Assembly: GCA_007570785.1 (NCBI GenBank)
Contig: ML660203.1
Location: 5,958,793-6,022,792, forward strand
Length of the DNA: 64,000 nucleotides
DNA from: Antilocapra americana
Lineage: Eukaryota > Chordata > Mammalia > Artiodactyla > Antilocapridae
Reading direction: 5' to 3'
Made by a program: the position numbers and the translations under genes. The notes beneath the pieces were generated by a model. The model saw only the letters and a program-made list of their open reading frames with translations, was not told where the DNA came from and did no database searches. Each line of letters begins with the position of its first letter. Within the stretch, counting starts at the first letter, position 1. Positions 21,863-37,444 of this stretch are shown here, piece by piece.

Positions 21863-23072
21863 TTCTGTAATAAACATCCTTATGGAGAGATGAGACCCCT
21901 AAACGTTCTCAGGAACCTCTAGGAACACTTCTAGGCCATACAGGGAGCCACTCTAGCAGCAAAATCAGATGAAAGGTGTTGTGTTCCAATGTAAGTCATG
22001 ATCTCACATCTGAGGGAATCCATCATTAAACAGAGAAAGTGAGGCAGACCAGAACACAGAAGATATAAGTGAATGTAAATTCAAGGACTACACCTGTGTG
22101 TACTAATATGGGAACATCTCCAAGATACATTTTTTTTAAAAAAAAAAAAGATTGCAGTTTATAGGAACTCCCTTTAGGAAAGGTGGGGAGGTGGAACGTA
22201 GAAAATATATAGTGTTTTGCTTGTATTTTCATGTATTAATAGATAAACAAGAAACTAAGAGTTTGCCTGTAAAGAAAAAGGACAAGGTGAGTGAATCAGG
22301 TGTGGGAGATTTTTTTCACCGCATACTTTTTCACATACTTTTGATTTTTTAATCTTGTGAAAGTATTACCATTGGGGGGGGAGGGCAGGAAGAGCACTAT
22401 GTATAAGTGAGGTAGATTGGATTATTGCTCCCAGTTCTTCACTCCTCTGTAATAGGATTATACATCCATACCATTTGCCATGTAACTCTGTTGGGCCTGT
22501 CTCACTGTAGACATAGATATTGAACTTGGCCATGGGATTCACTTTTAGCCTGTGGACCATTACCCAAATGTGATCTGAGCAGAGGCTTTACGTGTGCCTG
22601 TGTGGCTTGGACGCCCCTCTTACCATGAGTCATGAGAAGAACATGCCCTGAGTCTAAAGAGGATGAGAGACACATGGAGCAGATTCAACACAAACTGCAG
22701 CCTGGAGCCAATCCAGCCAGCCTCCCTCCTAAGGTTGACCTGTGCCTCTCTTCACTTGCTGACTCGTGTCCATGGAGCCCGGTTGACTCCCTTCTTCCCT
22801 CCAAAACCCCTAGAGTGGGAAACATGAGTCCTTGGGGTAGGGCTTGTCATTTAATAAAACACGTCCCTAATTAGCATCTTTCTATGTTTGGGAGACAGGG
22901 GACCATCAAAAGCCCACTTTTGAAATATGGAGGACCTGAAAGTAAAGCACTAGAGGAAAGCAATCATTATCCACTGGGAAGGGAGATTGTGAGTACGGAG
23001 TGGCAGGGGGCAGGAAGCCTTGAGAATGCTGAAGGTGGGGAACCTTGTGAACGCCGGCAGCTTTGCGCTCTC

Positions 23073-23090
23073 AGCGCTAGGGGGCGCGGC
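23073..23090 (+). promoter_or_regulatory. CTCF-like motif
   Basis: GCGCTAGGGGGCGCGGC matches the CTCF core from CTAG through GGGGGCGC, with mismatches only at the first and third positions and the last position. Confidence 0.45.
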
Positions 23091-23673
23091 AGAGCGGGCT
23101 CGGGACACGCTAGCGGCTTCCTTACAGGGATAAGGATCTTGGTGGTTCCTAAGCCACTGAGCCCGGATCGCGGTCCGAAGCGCCCGGAACCAGGATTTGT
23201 CGCAAGAACAAACAGGAACTGATGGGGGTAGGGGACGGAAGGGACGGGTCCTGGGGTGGATTCCCTGGCTCCTCAGTTCGACTTCCGAATGAACCGTGCC
23301 GGCCCTGTCTACCTCGCTCGAATTGGGATTGCGAGCTCACAGCGGACGCCTGCAGACAACTTAATTCTCTTCAACTTCCACCCCTGCACTTTGCTGTTGG
23401 GGGTTGGGGGGAGTCAGAGATGGGTCTCATCTTTTATTTCACCCGTAGGCCTGAATGCAAGCCAACGACGTTGGTTGTGCTGCCAACGACGGGGCAGGGT
23501 TTCCCTTGGGGCGCCTAGGAGCTTGGCTCTCCTGCCTTGGTCCTTCAGGACCCAGGCGGGTGCGGAGCGGGGCGGGGGGGAGCGGGGGACGATTTAGGGG
23601 GAGAGACCCGGGCTCAGGGGAGCTGAGCACAAAGCCCGGAGCTAGGAAGCGGTGCAACGGATGCAGGCGGGTC

Positions 23674-23689
23674 CGCGGAGGTGGCACCC
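23674..23689 (+). promoter_or_regulatory. Second, weaker CTCF-like motif
   Basis: CGCGGAGGTGGCACC matches the AGGTGGCAC part of the CTCF core but diverges on its left side. It lies about 600 bp from the first motif and in the same orientation. Confidence 0.3.
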
Positions 23690-24849
23690 GCTGCCCAGGG
23701 CGTGCTTAGTGTCTCATTTGTCCTTTTAAAGACGGGAAGGACGAATCTGGTGCAGCATGACGCTCCCACCTTCCTCTTCCTTCCACTGCAGAAATCCAGG
23801 CTTTTTCTGAAGTCTATAGACCGAGCTCCGATTCAGAGAGTACCCAAGGGTGCGTGGACCCGCCGAGGAGCAGCGGAGGCGGGGCAAACTTCCCCGACCT
23901 GGGAGACTTCAGAATGTGTAGGAGGAGGGGGAATTGAGAATCCTCTGGCCAGCTCCGGATTCCAGCTCGCGATGACAGTGACAAAGGGGCATTGGGTGGA
24001 TGATGGCAGGCATCTCAAAAGGCCCGTTTAAATCGTCAGAGCCTCGGGCGGCCAAGGGGATCTAATTTTATCCCCCTTGCTCTCCCACTCCCGTTGGATG
24101 GCTGCAGAACCAGGGCAGTGCACGGTCACCTCTGTCGCGGGCACGCGCTCATGGATGGTCTACACACCCAGGCAAGCACGTACATCCATCAAGGCTCTCA
24201 CAGCAGCCTCCAGCCCCCGCCAACCCTCCCATGCCCGGGATATCGCGTAGGCTGCTCTCTCTCCCTCAGAGGCACACACTCACCCACGCCTGTCACAGCA
24301 GGCAGGGAGAAATGGCCAGCGCGCATTTGGCAGTATCCCCCTTCTTTCCCCGTGCGCCCTTTGCTCCTGGAGAAATCGTGCTAAACGAGGCCTCTGCCTT
24401 GATGGGAGAGACCAAAAACCTCACGCATGGCTTCTCTCTCAGTGAGAACGGCCCAGCCGTCCTAAGCACCCAGATCTCATCTGTAGAGTCTACTAACCAC
24501 GACCCATTCCCACCTTTCCCAAGACTGACGTCCACTGGGGGCAACGCGAGGGCTGCGCCTGGAGTAGGATCTGCACACAGAAAAGAACTGGATCCTGTGG
24601 ATAATTTAAGTAAACACATTCTCAGATAGGCTGTTCAAGAAAAGGGGAGGCTGGAACACAAACGGCTGTGCTTGGTGAATCTAAACAGTCGGATCTCTTC
24701 ACGTGGCTGTGTAAACTCCACAGGAAAAGAAGGGGGATTCTCCAGGATGAGAGATGCGTGGGAGGCCAGGTTGGTTCCCACTCTGGGAAATACATAAGAG
24801 CCCTGCTGATTTCCTTTACAGCCTGTAAGTCATACTGTGGATTTCAGAG

Positions 24850-24985
24850 TCCTTGTCTATTGCCCCTCTCTCCTCTTCTAGACTGTAAGCTCCAGAAGGG
24901 CAGAGCCGGGTTTGTTTCTCCAGGAAGCCAGCGCAGTCTTCACCCCTGGTGAGTTGTCTATAAATATCTGTTGAAAATCCTGTAG
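24850..24985 (+). repeat. L2 3' end (old)
   Basis: TAGACTGTAAGCTCCAGAAG, then ATAAATATCTGTTGAAAA is L2 3'-terminal wording. Confidence 0.6.
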
Positions 24986-24994
24986 GGCTTTTGT

Positions 24995-25189
24995 TGTTTA
25001 ACTGCTAGGTTGTGTCTGACTCTTTGCAACCCCATGGACTGTAACCCACCACGCTCCTCTGTCCATGGGATTTCCCAGGCAAGAATACTGGGTTGCCATT
25101 TCCTTCTCCAGGAGATCTTCCTCACCCACGGATTCAGCCTGCCTCTCCTACATTGGCAGGTGGATTCTCTACCAATGAGCCACCAGGGA
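24995..25189 (-). mobile_element. Bov-tA SINE with 11-bp target-site duplication
   Basis: On the plus strand it reads CTCTTTGCAACCCCATGGAC, then TGAGCCACCAGGGA. It is flanked by perfect AGGGCTTTTGT at 24984-24994 and 25190-25200. Confidence 0.9.
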
Positions 25190-25525
25190 AGGGCTTTTGT
25201 ACACAGAAAAAAACTTAAAAAAAAAAAAAGGATCGCAAGTTGAGAGCATCCACCAAATTCTCAGATGGATCCAACTCCTGGGAAGAGAATTGGGTTTAAA
25301 AGAAAAAAAGCCTAGTCAAGGTTAGACGGAAACCTTGGGTGCACAGCCTGTTCCTTGGCCTGAGTCCCCTAAGCACCTGGAGAGCTGCCCCCTCCTCTCC
25401 AAGGACTCTTTCCCTACAGCTGTCTCACCGCCCCCAGTTGCTTCACCCGGGAGGGCCAGAGCCCGGATTTCCGCGCGTGTGAAAATGCAGAACTGAGCCA
25501 GGGCCGCGAGCGCCTTTGTTTCTTC

Positions 25526-25531
25526 TTTATT
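25526..25531 (-). terminator. SLC32A1: Probable SLC32A1 polyadenylation signal
   Basis: AATAAA on the minus strand, 726-731 nt past the TAG. That spacing gives a 3' UTR of roughly 0.7 kb, plausible for this gene. The cleavage site itself is not visible. Confidence 0.55.
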
Positions 25532-26256
25532 TGCGGATATAATTATGCACCGCACTCTAAATTAGAGATAGATTTTTTTTTCTGATATACATTTCACCTT
25601 ATTCACCACGAGCACACCACACGCACAGTAGAACAGTTCCACAACCTGATAAATTGCGCAGGATGAGTTTGGATTCCTGAAAACCGCAGGCAAGCCAGCC
25701 CCGCCGCGGCTCCTCGCCTCTCCGCTTGGCCGAAGGAAATTCGCCCACCCGAAACGGATTTCCCGGCCAGCCTTTCCCGCTGCGGGGTTGAAATGTCTCC
25801 GGAGTGGGAAGCGCTCTTGCTGGAAATGGCCGGACGCTGCAGATTCCGAGCACTGATGGCTGTGAAATGTCCCCCTCACCCAAGGTTAAGTTTCCGCGCC
25901 AGCGAGCTGCGCCCCCCTTTCCCTCCCTTCCCACCCCTCCCCTCGGTGACAGGGACCAAAGTGTCGGGGCCCCTACTGGAAGGACAGAAAATCTTGCCCG
26001 CATTTGCGCCCCCCGCCTCCCCCGAAACCAGGGTGTTTTGTGGAAAAGAAAGGACAACAGAAAGGCAGACGCGATGGATGGTGGATCCCTAGCCCCTCCC
26101 ACCCCCAACCCGCAGAATCAGAAACTAGGAACCAGAGATGTTGACAGCTTGGCTTCCCAAGCGCGGCGGCAGCGGGGTGCACGGGGTTGACCGGGGTGGG
26201 GTGAGTGGGGAGCGGGGAGAGCGCGGGAGCGCGGCCGCGGCTCGACCTCGCGCGCC

Positions 26257-30480
<4,224 letters not shown>

Positions 30481-32635
30481 GCCCAAAGCGCTCCCGCCCC
30501 TCGGAATCAGGCGGGGATGGGGGTGGTGGGGGGTGCTGGGAAGGGAGAAACACCGGAAGGCAGGAGGCGTGAGGAGGGGGCAAGGGGAAGAGAAAGGGGG
30601 CACCAAGGGACTCCGGAGGACCGAGATGGGGACCGGAGAAGGGCGCCCACGGAAGGGAGCGGGAGGGAGCACGCGAAGGAGGGGTGCGGAGGACGGGGTG
30701 GGGGCCAGAGTGCTGCATTTCTGGGGGAGGTGCTAAACTCCGATCCTGGCCCTTCCCATCTCGCAGCCGCAGGGAGGGAGGGGACCCGAGCGGGCAGATT
30801 CTCTCGGTCCCCTGACCCTGGCTACCCCCTCCAGAGTCCGGGAGCCTTTCGGCACCAGAGCCTCTGGCCAAGGACTGGTCCAGACGCCCGGGAAGGCAGC
30901 AGGACAGTTACCTGTCTCCGGCAGCGCGGGCCGTCAGGGCATCGCTCTGTCTCCCTGGCACCCATCACTGGCACTTGGACCTGGTCGCAAGCCCCACCCC
31001 CACCCCCCCTTGAAGGCCGAAGAGTGCGGCAGAAGCGGGGGGACCACTCTCAAGAAGGCTCAGCCTAGGTCTCTGGGGCTGTCTCCTCCCGTCCAGGGAC
31101 GCCGAGATGGAAGTGGTTCTCCGGTCTGTTTGCCACCAGCCGTTCTCCAAACGTGTGCAGAATGAAGGCGAAAGGTTGGCTGTACGCTTTCTTTTCGTTT
31201 GGGAGTCTGGAAGGAGGAAGAACGGAACGCACCTGTCGACAGCCTCGAGGCGGGTCTGCGTGTGCTGGCGCCGCGGAAAGGCTCAGCCAGTGCCTGGCAC
31301 AGAGGAAAGAAGGACTCGCAGAGGGCCCGGGGCGTAGAGGCACGCGGTGCGCTCCGGCCCTGCTGGCCCCGCGGCCGGGGGCGGTGAAAACCTAGACTGT
31401 TTCTGTTGAGTGGGTGACATGTGTGTGCGCTCGAGAGTAGGAGAGAGACCCAGAGACAAAGACCGACACGGTATCAGCTATTGCTCCGGGCCGGATCTGA
31501 GTGGACAACGAGGGTGAGGTTTGGTAACCGTGTTTATTCTGTGAATGTGTAGTTTTGCGCCTCATCTAAGTCCTTGTGTGCACAGAGCTTGGGTGCTGGA
31601 TTGTCTGTGCATATACATTCGCGATTGAGTTGCTTGCGGTTTCGCCTGTAGGCGTCCTTTTGTAGTCGTGTCTCCATGGGGGTCCGCGGCTCCCTGTGTT
31701 CCCAGCTGGGCTCCTGCCCCGGGACTCGAGCGGTAAACAGCAGCGTCTGAGACGTGGTCCTGCCAGCGGAGGTGAAGGAGAGCTAGTGGCTGTGACTGGG
31801 GGTAGGATAGGAAGAATCTGAAGGAAAGAAAAAGAAAGGGGCTCCTAGTGAACCGCTTCCAAAGGCCCAGGCTCTCCGAGAACCCCGGTCTCCACCTCCC
31901 TCGCTGTATTTCTAGATTAGCTCACGTCAGCGCACAAGTAGGGCGGCCTGAGGGCTCTGACCAGTTGGAGCTGCCAGGGCAAGACAGGCTTCCCTCTCCC
32001 CACCTCCCCCTCCCCGCCCCCGCCCCCAGCACCTCACAGCCTCTGAGACTCCTCTCCAGATAGGGAACCTCCACCACATTGGGCAGAGATGCTGCAATCC
32101 CTCCCAGGGACCCTCTTAAATACCCCCTTCGCCAAGATCCCGCCTGGCAGAAACCAAGACAGAAATCATCTGTTTGTCCTAACCTGAAGCATCTTCCCAG
32201 ACCCTGTGACAAGAAAACCTTTCCACAGAGCCCTCTCCCAAACCCAGATCCTCCAAACAATGATGGGACTCAGAACAAAGACAGGACAGAGATCCTTCCC
32301 CCAAACAGAGATTCACTCCTCCAAAGAGGCTTTGAAGAAAAAAAAAAGTCTGATCTCCCATCCCAGGAATTCACCCTATACAGAGACCCTCCCCACTTCC
32401 AACCCCAGATGCTGGGGGGGGGGAATCTTTTACCTACAGATTTCTAGAGACAAAAATCTATATCACCTAATTCTTGTCACTCCCTTTTCTGTTCTTGGTG
32501 AAATTCTTTAGTTGCAGAGGAGATGATTTGGGCAGAGACTCGAGTCCCCTAGTGCCCTCTTCCACCCCATACATGCCCAGACTGAAGATGGTCACTGATG
32601 CCTTCTTTGACAAGTGAATCAATAACATCTATGCA
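30481..32635. other. Upstream flank of SLC32A1, GC-rich then unique
   Basis: CpG-rich to about 31,400, then unique sequence without young SINEs. G10 run at about 32,414. Several long open frames here are GC-driven and unrecognised. Confidence 0.6.
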
Positions 32636-32800
32636 TCAGTTCAGTTCTGTCCAGTCGCTCAGTCGAGTCCTACTCCTTGCGACTCCATGGACTGAAGTAT
32701 GCCAGGCTTTCTTGTCCATCACCCACTCCCAGAGCTTGCTCAAACTCATGTCCATTGAGTTGGTGATGCCATCCGACCGTCTCATCCTCTGTTGCATGTC
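32636..32800 (-). mobile_element. BovB 3' end fragment
   Basis: On the plus strand it reads TCAGTTCAGTTCTGTCCAGT, then TTGGTGATGCCATCCGACCG, which is BovB 3' wording in reverse. Confidence 0.88.
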
Positions 32801-32934
32801 TCATGCATCAGTTGGACATTGCCAATTCATGTGTGGATTTTATGAGGGCCCAGAGTGCTTATTCTTTCTTTCCTTTTATCTGGTGATGTTCACTGTTGTA
32901 GGACCCAAAGTGAAGTTCTCTGAGTAGTGATAAG

Positions 32935-32992
32935 TGGGATTCATTCATTCACTCATTTTTTTCATTCATTCAGCAAACCTTCTTGAAGCCCT

Positions 32993-33024
<32 letters not shown>
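32935..33024. repeat. L2-like end followed by a (TG)n microsatellite
   Basis: ATTCATTCATTCACTC and CATTCATTCAGCAAAC resemble an L2 3' end in reverse. It is followed by an uninterrupted TG run at about 32,995-33,024. Confidence 0.75.
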
Positions 33025-33025
<1 letters not shown>

Positions 33026-33559
33026 TTCTCTTCCAGCTGAAGGTGATAACAGGCACAGCCCCTGTCACTACTCCTAACCCTAGTTCTTGGGTCTGGGTGG
33101 GGAGAACCTCAGCGAGAACTCAGGCCAGTCACCCTCTCTAAAGTATTTTAAACCACCCCTGAAACATCCCAAACAAAGCCTCGCTTTCATTCTCATTGTA
33201 CAGAAAAGCCAACCCAGGCTCAACAGAAAGATGTCCCAATCAAGGTCACACAGAGTCTAGGGTATCGCTGGGCTAAGATATAGGAGCTCTGATGCTCCTC
33301 CACTGTGCTTCCCCTCCACGATTTCATCTTGTCCTTCCATGCCCTCTCCCTGTTTGTTTGATGTTTGACCACCCCACTGTCCAGAGAGACACAATTCAAA
33401 ATTAGACTCCAGTCCTTCAGGCTGCAATCAAATGCCAGCCGTTGGGGGAAGAATGCCTCTGTTTCCCTCCTCTCCTGCTTCTGGCAGTAAATGCAGGCTG
33501 AAGGCTGGTGTGGCAAGCTCCTGAACAGCCCATCCCTTATGGCAAAATCCTGCTCCATC

Positions 33560-33740
33560 ATGTACTAGCCGTGTGACATCGGATGACTCACTTAACATCT
33601 CCTAGCTTCCATTTTCTCATCACTAAAATGTGAAAATAACAACAGACTCCTAGAGTTCTTGAGGGAGATTCAACGAGATTGTGTATGTAAAATTCTTAAC
33701 ATTCGCTAAGGGTCCAATACATGGTAGCGATTATTTTATT
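33560..33740 (+). repeat. MIR SINE (old)
   Basis: TACTAGCCGTGTGACATCGG, then CATTTTCTCATCACTAAAAT. Confidence 0.7.
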
Positions 33741-33744
33741 GTCG

Positions 33745-36340
33745 TTGTTGTTATTGCTATAACCCAGTGGCCATTTTTCATTGTTTGGGAGGAAAGTGAG
33801 GGTACAAGAAAAAGCCTTGTGATTGGGGCTGAGAGTCGCAGTGAGCTGAATGCACTTCTGGCTTTGCCTCGCCTCCCTGTCCTCACCCCTTCCAGTCCTG
33901 GGCTGACCTTCAGGGAACGGGATGAAGGACAGGAGGAGGGCAGAGGGCAGGGGGCCTGGCAGGCAGCCTCAGGAGACTACCAGGACGACCTACCTAGCTG
34001 GTTACGAGCCAGTCTGTGCTCTAGTGAAGCTGTCGGCCTCCAGATTCTTCCACTAACTCCTCTAGGGGCACCCTCAAGAGAGGAATTTGCAGCCGCTTGG
34101 CCCCCTGAGTTGAAACACAGCACACACATACACACACTGATAGACACCCAGACATAAGAACACACACACAAAAAAATTCACAGCGATCAATGAATCATTA
34201 GGCACCCACAAAAGCAAGAATACCCCAATGTGATCACTGAAGGGAAAAGAGAGAACAAAGAGAGGAAAGAGGCAGAGGAGACATAAAAAGGAAAATGCCT
34301 GAAGAGGCAGCAGGGAGACAGACCAGGTTATGCCAGGCAGAGGCAACAGACAGTGGGGCATAAAAGTGACAGAGATGCCACAGGCTTCCTCTCGGCCAGT
34401 GTCAGAACCTCATCCTGTGACTAAGACAATGGAGTGGGGAGGGGAGGGGAGGGAGCTGGAACAGTCGCTGTTGTCTGTCCTGGAGGTGGGGGCTCCCCTC
34501 CCAGGATCACATAAGGTCCCACCCTCTTGGGGGACCTAGGCTGCCCAAGAGGGAGCAGTGAGGGACTCCCAAGACCACTGCCAAGTTCTATGAACTGTAT
34601 TCTGAATCAGTCCCAGCACCTGGAGCCCAGGGCGGGGGTCTCTCTCCTATCAAGAGAATTTTTTTTCTATTTTTTATGCTTTTGGTACTCAAAGGGCTAA
34701 ACACCTGACTAGCAGAGATGGAGGACACTTTGAGGGGAATAAATAGGGTTAAATAGAACTGAGCTTATCTCCCAGAGCAGGCAGCACCATGGGGGTGGGG
34801 CATGGAGCCCTGGAATTAATGGCCTGGAAAGCCAACATCATGAGCATCATTTCGGGGCTGAATGATTACAGACAGACGCCCTCCTCTTCCTTTTTCAGAG
34901 CAAAGACGGTCGTGAGCCTTTTCCTGCTAAAGGGGCAGCCACTGACTCTATAAATCACCCTCTCCCCTTCCCCCCGTCAAGCTGGGGCATTGGCTTGAGA
35001 AAGTCATGCCCGTCTTGCCTCAAACCAGAATCCAATTTCCTGATGTTGTGTCCATGGGCACCAGGGCTGAGAGGGGGCTGCAAGGCTGAGGGCTCCAAGT
35101 GGGCAATCCATGCCCAGAACAAAGACCCTGATTCTTCTCCCTTCAGTGAGACAAATCAGGGGGCACCATGGATGATGAAGATGCTGTCTCCACTGGCTCA
35201 GGGTAAAACATATTAAAATATATTAAATGATTTTATAAATGCTGGCATTTTCCTTGCAAAAATAGAAAGCATCTCATCTTTGGAGGCAGGCAGGCAGAGG
35301 CTGGATGTCCTCTTAGAGAGCAAGTAGAGTCTGGCCTCAGGGCAAGAGAGGCTGGATTCCATGCCTTCTGGGCTTCCAGGTTTGTGCCTTTGTGTGGATG
35401 GCTCTGAGAAGAGACCAGGGAGCAGGGCACATTGGGGACCCAGGCCAGCCTGGCCTTTGAAACCAGAAGAGGCTGCCTGGAACTGAAGAAGGAGCCCTGG
35501 ATCAGACTTGGTGGGTTAGAGCAAGAGTTCCTGCTATTATGAGAACACAGTTTTCTATTACATTAGGAAGCAGGAAGAATGGTGACCTCATTCCCCACTG
35601 GGTCCCCAGTACACAGCAGACGCTCAATAAACATGTGGATTGAATTCAACCCACATCCCCAGAACCATTCCCCCCACTCTGAACTTTTAGGATAATTGGT
35701 TGAGGAAACACATCCAGCTCTGAAGTCTGAGTTCTGTAGCTCTGCTAAACGGATTCATCTTTTATGCTTACATCACATTCTACTTAGTTGAAGGTCAGTC
35801 ATACATAGACAATATGAGAGTGATTTTTGTACAGAGAGGGTTTGGGGTACACACCCAGCTTCAAGGACTCTTTGCAAGACCTCTCAGCAACCTTAGGCAT
35901 ACTTGAGTCACCAGTTATAACTGGGAGAGACTGCTGAGTGGAGGCTGTGACTCCAGTGAGCCTTGCTGCTAGGTCCCTGGACTCCAGGAGTGTAAAGGTG
36001 CTGTGGATCTGACCTCTTGGACCTTCAAACCTGTTGGTGCAGAGCTAACCTTTAGTGAGTGCTCTTTGCATGCCAGGCATTGTTTGAAAGCACTCTGGGG
36101 ATTGTCTCCTTAAATGTCCACAATCCTTAGTCTCAGCGACTGTCATCTTCAGAGGCTGCAGGAACCACAGGATTGGACATGGGGAGATGGTGCTGGTTGG
36201 GCACAGGCAGGGAAAGGGGGAAGGTTGGAAGGATGATGGGAGTGGGAGATGTTAGACTTGGAGAGCCAGGGGAACTGGAGATGAGCTTTGCTTAGAAGGA
36301 TCAATACTGGTCAAAACCTTCCCTCACCCAGATAACCCAT
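33745..36340. other. Repeat-poor intergenic block
   Basis: About 2.6 kb with only a CA-rich patch (34,120-34,172), an L2 3' scrap (about 35,590-35,650) and a MIR scrap (about 36,040-36,160). No gene is visible. The stretch at 34,650-34,960 is AT- and homeodomain-site-rich unique sequence. Confidence 0.55.
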
Positions 36341-36349
36341 TTCCCTGAG

Positions 36350-36975
36350 TGATATGAACCAAACTGTGTCCTCTCATAATTCATTATGTTGAAACCTTAA
36401 CCCTCAAAGTGACTATTTGGAGATAGATCCTCTATGGAAATAAGTAAGGTTCACTGAAGTCATAAGGGTGGGGCCCTGATAAAATAGGATTGGTGACCTT
36501 ATAAGAAGAGGTTCCAGAACTTATTTGCTCTTTCTGCCATATGAGTACTGTGAGAACGTGGCCATCTATATATAGACCAGAAAGAGAGTCTTTGCCACAT
36601 ATCAACCCTGCCAGATCTCTCTCTCTCTCTCTTTTTTTTTTAAATATTTATTTATTTGGCTGCCTCAGGTCTTTGTTGCAGCACTCCAGCTTCTGTAGTT
36701 GCAGCCTGTGGGCTCCAGAGTGCATGGGCTCAGTAGTTGTAGCACACAGGCTTAGTTGCCACGAGGCCTGTGAGATCTTAACTCCCCGACCAGGGATCGA
36801 ACCCACGTCCTCTGCATTGGAAGGCAGATTCTTAACCACTGGACCACCAGGGAAGTTCCAACCCTGCCACATCTTAATCTGAGACTTCCAGCCTTCAGAT
36901 GGTTAGAAAATAAATGCTTGTTGTGTAAGCCACCCAGTCTGTTGTATTTTGTTACGTTGCTCAAGCTAAGATACT
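36350..36975 (+). mobile_element. MaLR-type LTR (MLT1/MST-like), non-coding, split by a SINE
   Basis: GAACCAAACTGTGTCCTCTC, then CATAAGGGTGGGGCCCTGAT, and on the far side GTAAGCCACCCAGTCTGTTG are LTR wording of the ERVL-MaLR group. It is a solitary old LTR with no coding part. The AATAAA near its 3' end (about 36,910) is the usual LTR polyA position. Confidence 0.75.
36619..36858 (-). mobile_element. CHR-type SINE inside the LTR
   Basis: It reads TTTATTTGGCTGCCTCAGGT to CCACTGGACCACCAGGGAAG on the plus strand. It is flanked by CAACCCTGCCAGATCT (36603-36618) and a copy with one mismatch (36859-36874). A (CT)n run adjoins its poly-T end. Confidence 0.88.
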
Positions 36976-37224
36976 GAGTGACCTGCCAGCCCCTGGCTAG
37001 CACTTAGCTCAGTGGCCTAAGATTTTTCTAGGTCACAGCCTCCTTGAACATCTGATGAGGCTGAAGATCTTCCCTCTAGAGACACACACACACAATGTGG
37101 CACCGAGTTTCAAATCCTGTATAGCCCACTCATGATGGCTGTATGACCTCCAGCCTAAGGGGTCACTCTAGGAGTTTCTTTCTCTTCTGGTTCTGCTGAG
37201 AGCTGGAGCCAGGTGAGATATCAA

Positions 37225-37440
37225 CATTAATAGTTAGCCAATGGTTATTCCATGCCAGGTTCTAGGATGAGTTGCTTTGTCTATGTTCTCTCACTGTTGC
37301 CTTATAGGATCTCTATGAGCTTGGGTTGGTTTCATTACAGAGGAGGATGCTGGCATACAGAGAAGTTAAGTAACTTGCCCAAGATCTCACAGCTAGGGAG
37401 TGGTAGATCCAGGATTCAAACCCAGAACCAGAGCTGACCT
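37225..37440 (-). repeat. MIR SINE (old)
   Basis: AGTTAAGTAACTTGCCCAAG, then CAGGATTCAAACCCAGAACC is reverse MIR. Confidence 0.8.
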
Positions 37441-37444
37441 TATA

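Larger units (their letters stand above)
20480..22960. other. Intergenic stretch upstream of ACTR5, repeat-rich
   Basis: It holds two plus-strand Bov-tA copies and a BovB 3' end, which are listed. The remaining sequence (21.2-21.5 and 21.9-22.96 kb) is unassigned, apart from homopolymer runs at about 22,131-22,150 and a G8 run at about 22,374. Confidence 0.7.
22990..24120. promoter_or_regulatory. Orphan CpG-rich block between ACTR5 and SLC32A1
   Basis: GC- and CpG-rich sequence free of recognisable repeats, lying 3 kb above the ACTR5 ATG and 1.4 kb below the SLC32A1 polyA signal. It holds CTCF-like motifs. No start of a known gene is recognised. The open frames in it look like GC-driven noise. 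Confidence 0.5.
24121..25525. other. SLC32A1 3' flank
   Basis: It contains an L2-like 3' end (about 24,850-24,985) and a Bov-tA. The rest is unique sequence with no gene signal. Confidence 0.7.
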
